The notes beneath the pieces were generated by a model. The model made no database searches and had not been told where the DNA came from. It saw nothing but the letters and a program-made list of their open reading frames with translations. Below, one piece after another: positions 33,738 through 44,168 of a DNA stretch of 64,000 bases. This DNA comes from Zhengitettix transpicula (Eukaryota > Arthropoda > Insecta > Orthoptera > Tetrigidae): positions 6,068,087 through 6,132,086 of the forward strand of contig CM073591.1 of assembly GCA_037074705.1 (NCBI GenBank), written 5' to 3'. How positions within the stretch are numbered: position 1 is the first letter of the stretch; every line of letters begins with the position of its first letter. Position numbers and translations under genes: made by a program.

Positions 33738-33960
33738 CTCAAACAGTTCGTCCTGGCCGAGGTTACGGGAATGTCGATGCAAGAACGTGCATTGACAGGG
33801 CAACGATTTTGACTCTTGTAAAGCACGCGGGATTTTGGTCAACGAACGGCACGGCGTGTCATCGTTTCTTCGTTTGTTTGTTTTGTTCCACTGTTTCCAA
33901 AATTTCCGGCATAATCCCGCTCACAGAGAGCATCCACCGTACACGACCATCATCTCTGCG
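33738..33960 (-). promoter_or_regulatory. Possible first exon and promoter region of TTLL5
   Basis: A strong minus-strand donor (GAG then GTGAGTAA) ends a putative exon at 33738, in a locally less AT-rich segment upstream of the 5' UTR exon. The exon's 5' limit cannot be fixed. No TATA box is obvious. The palindrome at 34018-34199 bounds it upstream. This is inference from one splice site and position. Confidence 0.3.
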
Positions 33961-34017
33961 GCGCCAAAGAGTCTGGGTATCGCGCATCATCTCTGCCGGG
34001 CAAATCCTTCATCCTTT

Positions 34018-34199
34018 CAATATATTGCTCTCGGAGTTCAACCGGGTTTTGCATAATTGTAGTAGAACGCAACGTTTCGACGACTAAAAGCTCTGTCGTG
34101 TTACTTCGCCTAGAAGATGACGACAGAGCTTTTGGTCGTCGAAACGTTGCGTTGTACAATTATGCAAAACCCGGTTGAACTCCGAGAACAATATATTGA
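34018..34199. repeat. Near-perfect palindrome containing a hammerhead-like hairpin
   Basis: Two arms of about 83 bp (34018-34100 and 34118-34199) differ at only a few positions. The right arm ends its stem with GACGACAGAGCTTTTGGTCG, then TCGAAACGTTG: a 6-bp stem (GACGAC/GTCGTC) directly followed by GAAACGTTG. This matches a hammerhead core apart from the CUGANGA box, which reads CTAGAAGATGA. The left arm is its mirror image. Confidence 0.75.
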
Positions 34200-34249
34200 A
34201 CAACTGCACCGGGAAAGGCTTCAATCTTTGATCCTTCATCCTTTATTAA

Positions 34250-36515
34250 TCACTAGCTGGGGGGTGCCCGGCGTTGCCCGAGATGTCATTTATCCATAAC
34301 CCCCGATATGACTAATTAACTCCACCACCACCCCCACCCCCCCTTAAGACTGCTCCACTCCAATCCCGAAAGAGGTTAATATTAAATACATGGAACATGT
34401 AGAGAAATATAATAAATCTCAGTGATTCAGAAAAATATTTATTTTACGCAAATATCGATCATTTAACATGTTAGAAAAATTCAATCCCTGTCCACCCCAT
34501 CAACTCCCGTCCCTTGGGGTAAAATGGCCAATTGAATGCTATAATTGAACTCGGTAACATCCATAACCTCGGATTTGACTCCAATATCGGTTGTATTCGC
34601 GTTTATTTTAATTGAAGCGTTCCTCCACCCCACCCCTAAAGGTGCTCTACTGATAATCCCGAAAGGGGTTGAAGTTATACTCAGAGAACATGTAGAGAAA
34701 TTGTATGAATCTCATTGATCGCGATAAATACTTCGTCGTTGCAAAAATCGGTAGATTAACATGTTTGACAATTTCCACCCACGACCACCCCCGTCGCTGG
34801 GAGGTTAATTGCTAGTTTAATGTCGTAATTAAACTCAGGGTTATCCATAACTTTGGTTTTGACTCCAGTCTCGTTTGTATTCGAGTTATTTTCTTGTAAC
34901 ATTCCTCCACCCCCGCCCCTAGGCTGCTCCTTTCCCATGCCGTAAAATGTTGAAATTTTACTGACATACATTGGTACAAACACTATTAATCACTTTTACC
35001 CGGAAAATATTTATCCGACTCAAATATCGGCCTTGTTAGCCTGTATGAAGATTTCCACCCCCAACCACCCCCGCTTGGGAGACTTAAACGGCAACTTAAA
35101 GATCATAATTAAACTCACGGACAACCATAACCCTGGATTGGAGTCCAATCTCAATTGTGTTTGCGTTATTATTATATAAATCCACCCCCACCCTTAAAAG
35201 TGCTCCACTCCAATCCCGAAAGAGGTTAATATTAAATACATGGAACATGTAGAGAAATATAATAAATCTCAGTGAACCAGAAAAATATTTATTCAACGCA
35301 AATATCGACTGCTTAAAATTTCAACCCCCGTCCATCCCCGCTTGAGGAAGTTAAACTGTAAGTTAAATGTCATAATTAAACACAGTCACAAATATAACCC
35401 CGGATTCGACTCGAATGAGTTTGCGTAATTTCATGTAATGCCACTCCACCCCCAACCCTTAAGGGTGCACCACTCCCATGCCTAAAAGACGTTGAAATTA
35501 TACACAGACAACCTGTAGTGAAATTTTATGAATGCCATTGATCCCGAATTATATTGATTCGACGCAAAAATCGGCCGGTTAGCATGTTTAAATATTTCCA
35601 TCCCCGCCCACCCCCTCTCATCACCGACAATTCCCACCCACCCCTGTGAGTTTCTCAGTTTGTTATAAACAGTCTCAGCGACATCCATATCCCCGATTAG
35701 ACTCGAATCTCGGTTGATTTGGCGTTAATTATATGAAACGCCCCTCCATCCCCACACATAAGGGTGCTCCCATCGCATGCCGAAAGGGGTTGAAATTATA
35801 CACAAACAACATCAGTAGAAATACAATCAATATAATTAACCTTAAAAAATATTTCTTCAACGCAAATATCTGCCGTGTTTGCATGTTCCAAAATTTCCAT
35901 CCCGCTACCCCTGCCTCTGAGGGGTGGTAAGTGCTAAGTTGAATGTCATAACTAAACTTAGTGGCATACATAACTTTCGATTTGACTCCATTCTCGGTTG
36001 TATTCGCGTTATTTTTCTGTAAAGCATCTCCACCCTAAACCCTAAGGGTGCTCATTCCCAGGGTGTAGGGGATGAAAATTATATTCAGATAACATCGGTA
36101 GAAACACTATCAATATCTGTGACCCCTCAGAATATTTATCCGACCGAAATATCGACTGTTTTAGCCTGTTCAAATATTTCCACCCCCGTCAACCCCCGCT
36201 TCTGGGGGGTGGTAGACGCGTCTCACCCCGACAGTCGGTAGAAACACTATCAATATCTGTGACTCCTTAAAATATTTATCCGACCGAAATATCGACTGTT
36301 TTAGCCTGGTCAAATATTTCCACCCCGGTCAACCCCCGCTTCTGGGGGGTGGTAGACGCGTCTCACCCCGACAGTGTTTGTTTCCTGGTCGCAAAGAACA
36401 CGTGTACGAAATTTGGTGAAATTTGCTTCACCGGTGTAGATTTGTATAAGGAACATATATACATACATACAAACAAACAAACAAACGCTCTTTTTTACAT
36501 TTATTAGATAGATTC
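34250..36515 (+). mobile_element. Modular repeat element A, about seven ~300-bp modules
   Basis: Begins 'tagctggggggtgcccggcg' and 'ttgcccgagatgtcattt'; ends with 'aacacgtgtacgaaatttgg', 'tagatttgtataaggaac', ATAC and AAAC repeats and 'tttattaga'. Between these is a series of modules, each with 'ccataaccccggatt', 'tcgcgttattt', 'ccgaaaggggttgaaatta', 'aacatcggtagaaacac', 'aaatatttattc', 'aaatatcg' and 'tttccacccccg'. Module ORFs are short and inconsistent, so no protein is encoded. The 5' and 3' ends are shared with elements E and F, so the element boundaries are well supported. Confidence 0.8.
36096..36375. repeat. Recent 140-bp tandem duplication inside element A
   Basis: The block starting 'cggtagaaacactatcaata' and ending 'tctcaccccgacagt' occurs twice in succession (36096-36235, 36236-36375) with very few differences. 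This shows how modules can multiply locally. Confidence 0.9.
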
Positions 36516-37080
36516 ACGTGAAGACAAACTCTCACATTCACTCAGAAGGGGAAATGGATTGAGTCAAAACTCAGGACAGACAACATATCAGAGATAGTCA
36601 CGACCCTAGCGCCAAAGACAACTTCATAACAAAATTATACAGGTTATAAAGAGGCCGCTCTTTATCAAAATCCTTGCAATTTCGGACCCAAACCTCGAGG
36701 TCTATCGTGCAACGTCGCGCGTGATAGTGGAAGCCAGAACCCGCGGGATTACCAGAGACTCCGTGCAACCGACTGTGGAATTTGAGAATTACGAGAGGAA
36801 TAAAAACGCAGCTGTCACCGCATGCACGAGAACCAATAAGGAAGATTAGAAACAGGATGTTTACGCGTTACCTTGACAACGGCGGCGGAGACGTTGGTCT
36901 AACACGAACCCTTGTCCTGCTAACGCAAACGAATATGTTTGGGAGCTAAAAAACAACTTCACGTCCCAAATCAGTAAAATTAAAAAAATATATAGCAATA
37001 TAACTGGAATCGATAAATCTGTGAAAACAATTTTACCTTGACGCCTCCATGTTGGCAGGTTGGTCACCATGAAAACAATA
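36516..37080. other. Unique-looking segment between modular elements
   Basis: About 560 bp with no match to the surrounding modules. Several short frames are open on the plus strand near 36650-36850 but no domain is recognised. Confidence 0.35.
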
Positions 37081-37084
37081 AACA

Positions 37085-37765
37085 TGAACACACTGTTACA
37101 TCCGTAACTCCTACTTGACTCGAATATCGGGTTTTTTTTGCGTCAATTTTATGAAACGCACCTCCACCCCCTAAGGGCGCTCCCCTCCCATGCCGAAAAA
37201 TTATACACTATCAACATCAGTATAAATACAATCAATATAATTAACCCTGAAAAAAATATATTTATTCAACGTGCCGTGTCGGCATGTTCAAAAATTTCCA
37301 CCCCTCTCACCCCTGCCCCTGGGGGGTTAAATATCAAGTTGAATGTTATAACTAAACTCAGTGACATACATAACCTTGGATTTCACTCCAATCTCAGTTG
37401 TATTCGCGTTATAAAGCATCTCCACCCCCAGCCATAAGGGTGTCCATTTTTCCAGGGTGTAAGGGATGAAAATTTCATTGAGATAACATCTGTAGAAACA
37501 CTATCAATCTCTTTGACCCCTAAAAATATTTATGCGGACTGAAATATCGGTTGTTTTTACATGTTTGAATGTTTCCACCCCGTCTACCCCCGCTTCTGGG
37601 GGTGGTAGACGCGTCTCACCCCGACAGTGTTTGTTTCCTGGTCGCAAGGAACACGTGTACGAAATTTGGTGAAATTTGCTCCTCCGGTGTAGATTTGTAT
37701 AAGGAACATACAAGCATACATACAACTAAAACACTCTGCTTTATTTATTACAAGAAGATTAAAAT
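37085..37765 (+). mobile_element. Modular repeat element B, 5'-truncated
   Basis: Contains two modules and the standard 3' end ('tctgggggtggtagacgcgt', 'acacgtgtacgaaatttgg', 'tagatttgtataaggaac', ATAC repeats, 'tttatttatta'). The 'ttgcccgg' start is missing. Confidence 0.75.
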
Positions 37766-38139
37766 TGTAATGTTTAAAATTTCCGCTGCCACCATTTAAT
37801 GATATAATTCCGCTGCCACCATGTAATAGTATTCGAATTCCCCTGGTCTCGCTACCATGAGATGTTTAAGAAGAAATTTAAACTTGGGTCCGGAGTACCC
37901 TCAAAGTCGCCCTCTATAACAGCTTAAAGGACTTGGAGGGTTTAGTCCATGAGAATAAGAAACCTTGGTCTACAGCCTAGAGCAAAGCAGAGTGCCATAG
38001 GGACCACAGAGACTTTGCTACATCAGAGAAACCCTGCCTTTTATACAAGTCATCCACCAATGGCATTCAAGGATCTCCTGCTCTGTGTAGGAGGCAGGTT
38101 CCTTCTTCACAACAGCCACGTGCCCCTGTCTCAGCAGGA
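37766..38139. other. Segment before the 48-bp satellite, nothing recognised
   Basis: Two short near-repeats of 'ttccgctgccaccat' at 37783 and 37810. No gene or named element seen. Confidence 0.3.
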
Positions 38140-38162
38140 CACGTGGAGTCTTGTTTACCTCT

Positions 38163-38922
38163 GATGCTTACTCAGAGATTCCTGAGTGCCTACAAAGACA
38201 CGTGGTGTCTGATGCTTACTCAGAGATTCCTGAGTGCCTACAAAAACACGTGGTGTCTGATGCTTACTCAGAGATTCCTGAGTGCCTACAAAGACACGTT
38301 GTTTCTGATGCTTACTCAGAGATTCCTGAGTGCCTACAAAGACACGTGGTGTCTGATTCTTACTCAGAGATTCCTGAGTGCCTACAAAGACACGTGGTGT
38401 CTGATGCTTACTCAGAGATTCCTGAGTGCCTACAAAGACACGTGGTGTCTGATTCTTACTCAGAGATTCCTGAGTGCCTACAAAGACACGTGGTGTCTGA
38501 TGCTTACTCAGAGATTCCTGAGTGCCTACAAAGACACGATGTTTCTTATGCTTACTGAGAGATTCCTGAGTGCCTACAAAGACACGTGGTGTCTGATGCT
38601 TACTCAGAGATTCCTGAGTGCCTACAAAGACACGTGGTGTCTGATGCTTACTCAGAGATTCCTGAGTGCCTACAAAGACACGTGCTGTCTGATGCTTACT
38701 CAGAGATTCCTGAGTGCCTACAAAGACACGTAGAGTCTGATGCTTACTCAGAGATTCCTGAGTGCCTACAAAGACACGTTGTTTCTGATGCTTGCTCAGA
38801 GATTCCTGAGTGCCTACAAAGACACGTTGTTTCTGATACTTACTCAGAGATTCCTGAGTGCCTACAAAGACACGTTGTTTCTGATGCTTACTCAGAGAAT
38901 CCTGAGCCTACAAAGGCAGGCC
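38163..38922. repeat. 48-bp satellite, 15 full units plus one truncated
   Basis: The unit starts GATGCTTACTCAGAGATTCC, followed by TGAGTGCCTACAAAGACACG and TGGTGTCT. Starts fall at 38163, 38211, 38259 and so on in exact 48-bp steps to 38883. Each unit holds two palindromes, ACTCAG(6 nt)CTGAGT and GACAC(GTG)GTGTC, and most units a CACGTG E-box. A few units have GTTGTTTCT or GCTGTCT variants. Because 48 is a multiple of three, two frames stay open for the whole array (16-residue repeats); this is a consequence of the period. Confidence 0.97.
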
Positions 38923-39162
38923 TTATATATATATATATATGTAGTATATATTACAAAATGTTAACCATATGTGACGTACATTTTAATACCACCTTTTACG
39001 ATTATTAATTCAAGTCTTTTAAATTTGACAAAATAATTATTGAGAAAATAAAACATTTATGTATTCCACAGCAAATATCCGTCAATTACGGATCTACCAA
39101 CAACACTCTTTCGCACTTGATTAAAAACCACAAGGACCCCACTTGACACCTCCAGCAAACAC

Positions 39163-39409
39163 TGTGTTGTTTACGAAAATCCAATTGTAACTCCTGCTAC
39201 ACGGGGCGAACAAAACGTTCCCTTAATACACGTGTCAAGGAACATGTGTCTAACATGAAAGACAATCTGCCGGTCTCCGAACATATCATCGATTCGAAAC
39301 ATTGGCAAAGATTTTAGACGTTGACACCAGCCAGGTACAATTCCAGCGATGCTTCGCATTAAATCAAACATCACAGCTACAAACAGAGACACTATATGAA
39401 ACTCAATAA
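39163..39409 (+). pseudogene. Second Penelope-like element relic (GIY-YIG)
   Basis: The first frame reads CYTGRTKRSLNTRVKEHVSN then VSEHIIDSKHW and stops at TAG (39315-39317). The next frame over continues AKILDVDT, corresponding to the 'VKILD' motif, up to a TAA at 39407-39409. This is the end of a GIY-YIG domain of Penelope type with one frameshift. A hammerhead-bearing repeat follows at 39455. Confidence 0.78.
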
Positions 39410-39454
39410 TTGCTAATGACCCTTCGGCTACCCCAGTGTCGTCGCCTGCGAGTG

Positions 39455-39575
39455 TGTTCGTCAACTGACGAGTGCAGTTGTGTCGCTGTAGGCGCTTCTC
39501 GGCACCTGAAGAGAGGAACAAGGGTCCCGGTGGTATTTGTATTATCACTTTTTATTTTGTCGGAATTGGCTTTAT
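39455..39575 (+). repeat. Hammerhead-bearing repeat directly after the GIY-YIG relic
   Basis: 'gttcgtcaactgacgag', 'gcagttgtgtcgctgtagg', CTGAAGA at 39506, then 'ggaacaagggtcccggtgg' and 'tttgtattatcac'. The GAAAC box is missing. Its position 45 bp behind the relic's end links the dispersed repeat family to Penelope-like elements. Confidence 0.6.
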
Positions 39576-40240
39576 TTGTTATTGGATGGTATTCAACCTG
39601 AAGACATTTCGTGCTTGCTTAATCCACGTGTAAGGCGAGACATTAAAAATGGCGGACGGCCCCGGCCTCATTCTAGAGGTTCGACTTCCAGTGTGTTGTT
39701 TTACATACATTACTGGGTTGTCTAATTAGCGTACTTGACGTCGGCCACGCTTGCAGAGGGAAACCTGGCTGGTGTGCAGTGAGTGAGATGTGCCTAATAA
39801 GTCTGGGGGTGGGAAGGGGGGGGGGCAATCAATAAGAGCCTGCAGAGGGCGGGGACTTGCCTTCCAAAGTTACGCACGGAAATGAAGTGTCAAGAACTTG
39901 GAAGGAGCGTCCGTTCCACTTTACGCGCTCATCAACGTCAAACCACAGATGAATTGGCACACGAGGGTTCACTACGTCACTCATGCGGGACAAAGGATTG
40001 CCACGAGGCCGACGCTGGTTTGGCAGCGTCCAGGACGACGGCGGGACTCTCAGCTCTCACACACACATATAGCTGAATGTTGGTTGTCTAGATTACGTAT
40101 GATTCCTAAACTGATCCTTGAATTTTCCATTTTATTTGTCAAACGAGGCAATGGACATTAAAAGATCCTCAAGTAAGGTATGAAACAATCTTCTCTCCTC
40201 TCATCGACAGGATCCACCACAAGCTGGATGCTCTGGGTTG
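39576..40240. other. Intergenic segment, no gene seen
   Basis: Holds an A/G-rich run near 39815 and the sequence AAAATGGCGGA at about 39648, a possible YY1-type site. The ORFs are shadows of each other without domains. Confidence 0.3.
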
Positions 40241-41485
40241 GCCTAATCAAACTCAGCGACAACCATAACCCCGGACTCGACTCCAATCTCGGCTCATTTA
40301 GCGTTATTTTTATGTAACGCTCCTTCACCCCCCACCCCTAAGCGTGCTCCCCTGTCCATACCGAAGGGAGTGGAAATAATAGACAAACAACATCGGTAGC
40401 AACACTAATTAACCCTCAAAAATTAGTATTCAGTGCAAATATCGGCCGTATTTGCATGTTTGAAAATTTCCACCCCCGCTACTGGGGGTTAAATGGCAAG
40501 TAGAATGACATAATTAAACTCCGCGATATCCATAAACCCCGGATTCGACTCCAATCTCGACTCATTTAGCGTTATTTTTATGTAACGCTCCTTCACCCCC
40601 ACCCCTAAGCGTGCTCCCCTTCCCATGCCGAAGGGAGTGGAAATAATAGACAAACAACATCGGTAGCAACACTAATTAACCCTCAAAAATTAGTATTCAG
40701 TGCAAATATCGACCGTATTTGCATGTTTGACAATTTCCACCCCCGTAAGCTCCCGCTACTGGGGGTTAAATGGCAAGTAGAATGTCATAGTTAAACTCAG
40801 CGACATCCATAACCCTGGATTTGACTCCAATTTCGTTTGTATTCGCGTTATTTTCTTGTAAAGCTCCCCGCCCCCCCCCCACCCCTAAGCCTGCTCAGTT
40901 TCCATGCCGAAAGGAGTTGAAATTATACGCAAACAACATCGGTAGAAACACTATCAATGTCATTGACCATGACAAATATTTATTCGACGCAACTATCAAT
41001 TGTTTAACATGTTTGAAAATTTCACCCCGTTTGAGGCAGTTAAACGGCAAGTTGAATATCATAACTAAACTCAGCGACATCCATAACCCCGGATTCGACT
41101 ACTATCTCAGCCCTTTTCGCGTTATTTTTATGTAACGCTCCTTCACACACACACCACCGCTAAGCGTGCTCCCCTCCCATGCTGAAATGGGTTGGAATTA
41201 TACACACATTAAATCGTTACAAACACTATGAATCTCTTTGACACGGAAAAATATTTATCGGACTCCAATCTCGGCCGTTTTAGCATGTATGAAATTTTCC
41301 ACCCCAGTCCACCCCCGCTCCTGGGGGTTGTAGACGTGTCTCAGCCCAACAGTGTTTGTTTCCTGGTCGCAAAGAACACGTGTACGAAATTTGGTTAAAT
41401 TTGCTTCACGGGTGTAGATTTGTATAAGGAAGATACATACATACATACATACACACATACATCTCATTTTTATTTATAAGAGGAT
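40240..41485 (+). mobile_element. Modular repeat element C, three to four modules, 5'-truncated
   Basis: Starts inside a module ('aaactcagcgacaaccataa'). Two adjacent modules (about 40250-40500 and 40520-40780) are near-identical copies ('gttatttttatgtaacgctc', 'agacaaacaacatcggtagc'). It ends with 'tagatttgtataaggaag', (ATAC)n and 'tttttatttataag'. Confidence 0.75.
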
Positions 41486-42055
41486 TATTTTGTGAAGAAA
41501 AATATTTGACTTTAAAGAAACATTATTTTATTATGTACATAATTACAGGAGCAAACAAGTCCCAAGAGATTTGGATGCGGCTCATCCCACGGGGCTGAAC
41601 GTCCAGGTCCAGAGCACACGGACGAGGAAGTTAAACCAGCCCGCTGGTGGTAACTCAGCAAACGGCCAACTGACATCAAATCGCAACAAAACCTCTTGTC
41701 AACTCTCCAAACACACTTTAATTTTTATTCAATTCTAAATTGTATTCCATGAGTCCGGTAAAGTTGAAGCGTCCACAACTACGAGAGGCGTCCGCTTCCC
41801 TTCACGTGCGATCCTGTTGGAAAGTCAGCAATGACACAACTGAATGCAGAGGCTGGTGCAGACTACAGAGGGATCAAGAGTCGCAGCACCCGTAGTGGCC
41901 ACGTTACCATTCTGCCGACGACGTCACAGATGCACGTGGTGGTCTCCGGACGGAGTCGGGAGTCGGACGAGGCGTCGCTCAGAGTCCCGGTCCTTGATGG
42001 ATTTTCCTTCTCCACACCCTCCTGACGCCATCTGTCCTACGTCAACAAAGAGGAA
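41486..42055. other. Spacer between elements C and D, nothing recognised
   Basis: A GC-rich part at 41760-42010 gives overlapping ORFs on both strands with no domain. The deoxy-CRE TGACGTC-like 'gacgacgtcacag' is at about 41918. Confidence 0.3.
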
Positions 42056-42059
42056 CCAC

Positions 42060-42735
42060 ACTGAGCAAACGCTGTACACTGACCGGGTGCCCGACGTTGT
42101 AATCAAACTCAACGATAATCGTAACACCGGATTTGACTCCAATCTCGCATGTTTTCACGTTGTTTTCTTGTAACGCTCCTCCCTTAAGGTGTTCCTCGTC
42201 CAATGCCCGAAATGCTTGAAATTATACACAAAAAAATCTGGAAAACCCCATTGAACCAGAAAAAGTTTATTTCGACAAACATATCGGTCGTTTTAACATA
42301 TTCGAAAATGTCCACCCCCGACCCTGGGGGTTAAACGGCAAGATGAACGTCATAATTGAAGTCAGCAACGTCCACAACACCGGATTTGACTCTAATCTCG
42401 CCTGTTTTCACGTTGTTTTCTAGCAACGCTCCCTCCACCCCCTAAGGGTGCTTCCCTCACATGGCCGAAAGGGGATGAAATTATACACAGATAAAATCGG
42501 CAGAAATATTATCATTCTCTTTTACCTTGATAATCCGATGCAAATATCGGCCGTTTTGAGTATTTTTGAATTTTTTCACCCCCGTACCTTGGGAGTGGTA
42601 GACGTGTTTTACCGTGGTTGCGTGTGTTTCGTGATCGCAAGGTACACGTGTACGAAAGTTGGTGAAGTTTGCTCCACGTATCTAGATTTGTTTGCGGAAC
42701 ATACACACAACCAAACACTGTTTTATTTATAATAA
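42060..42735 (+). mobile_element. Modular repeat element D
   Basis: Two modules with 'gggtgcccgacgttgtaat' at the start and 'acacgtgtacgaaagttgg', 'tagatttgtttgcggaac' and 'ctgttttatttataa' at the end. It is more diverged than elements E and F. Confidence 0.7.
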
Positions 42736-42736
42736 C

Positions 42737-43505
42737 TAGCTGGGTGCCCGGCGTTGCCCGGGCTGTCATTTATCCATAACCCCGAATTTGACTCCAATCT
42801 AGATATATTTTAGGTTATTTTTATGTAACGCAACTCAACCCCCTATCCCTAAATATGGTGTCGGCCGGTTACATTGTTTGAATATTTCCACCCCCACCCC
42901 TATGTGTGCTTATCTCTCATGCCGAAAGGGGTTGAAATTTTACATAAAAATACATCATCGGTAGGTATATTATAAACGTCATTGACCTCAACAATTATTT
43001 ATTCTACGCAAATATCGACCATTTAATATGTTAGAAAAATTCTACCCCCCCCGTGTATCCCCGCCCCTGGTAGTTAAATGGCCAATTGAATGTCATTATT
43101 TAACTCAGCTACGTCCACAACCCTGGATTTGACTCCAAACTCGATTATATTAGCGTTATTTTCTTGTAACGCGCGTCGTCCACCCTCAACCCTAAGGGTT
43201 CTCCGTTCTCATGATGTAAGGGGTTGAGATTATAGTCAGTTAACATCGGTAGAAACACTGTCAATCTCTTTGAACCCTAAAAATATTTATCAAACTCAAA
43301 TATATGCTTGTTTAACACGTTTAAATATTCCCCCCCCCCCCCGCTTCTGGGGATGGTAGACGTGTCTCACCCCGAAAGTGTTTGTTTCCTGGTCGCGAAG
43401 AACACGTGTACGAAATTTGGTGAAATTTTCTGCACCGGTGTAGATTTGTATAAGGAACATACAAACATACATACATACAAACAAACACTCTGCTTTATTT
43501 ATTAG
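42737..43505 (+). mobile_element. Modular repeat element E, complete ends
   Basis: Begins 'ctagctgggtgcccggcg' and 'ttgcccgggctgtc', has two to three modules, and ends 'gtagatttgtataaggaac', ATAC/AAAC repeats and 'ctctgctttatttattaga'. Element F starts immediately after, so the two are tandem. Confidence 0.85.
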
Positions 43506-44168
43506 ACTAGCTGGGTTCCCGGCGTTGCCCGGGATGTCGTTTATCTATAACCCCCAATTTGACTCGAATGTCGGTTGTTTTTGTGTTAATTATATGAAAC
43601 GCCCCTCAACCCCCACCCCTAAGTGTGCTCCCCTACCATGCTGAAAGGGGTTGAAATTTTACACACAGCATCGGTAGAAAGAATATCAACGTCATTGACC
43701 CCGACAAATATTTATTCCAGGCAAATATCGACCATATTTGAAAAATTCCATCCCCGGCCGTGGGGGGTTAAATGGCCAATTGAATGTCATAATTAAACTC
43801 ACCGACATCCATAACCCTGGATTTGACTCCAATCTCGGCTGTATTCGCGTTATTTTCTTGTAACGCGCTTCCACCCTCACCCCTAACGTTTCTCCTTTCT
43901 AATGCTGTAAGGGGTTGAAATTATACTCATATCACATCTCGTTCACACCAAAAAATATTTATGTGACTGAAATATCGGCTGTTTTAGCAGGTTTAAATAT
44001 TTCCAACCCCGATCCTGGGGGTGGTAGACGCGTCTCAGCCCGACAGTTTGTTTCCTGAACATAAAAAACACGTGTACGAAATTTGGTCCACCGGTGTAGA
44101 TTTGTATAAGGAACATACAAATATATATACACACATACAAACAAACACTCTGCTTTATTTATTAGAAG
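43506..44168 (+). mobile_element. Modular repeat element F, complete ends, abutting E
   Basis: Begins 'ctagctgggttcccggcg' and 'ttgcccgggatgtc', has two modules, and ends 'ctctgctttatttattaga'. Head-to-tail with E with no spacer between their ends. Confidence 0.85.

Noticed and set aside
36650..36860. Possible reverse transcriptase fragment near 36.7 kb
   Set aside because: Short open stretches exist, but no RT motif (such as YADD-like) was found in any frame.
38163..38922. CRISPR-like array
   Set aside because: The units are contiguous 48-bp repeats with no unique spacers, in eukaryotic DNA.
38143..39008. ORFs of 135-196 codons with 16-residue repeats
   Set aside because: The 48-bp period is a multiple of three, so open frames follow automatically from the satellite. 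The different frames are equally open.
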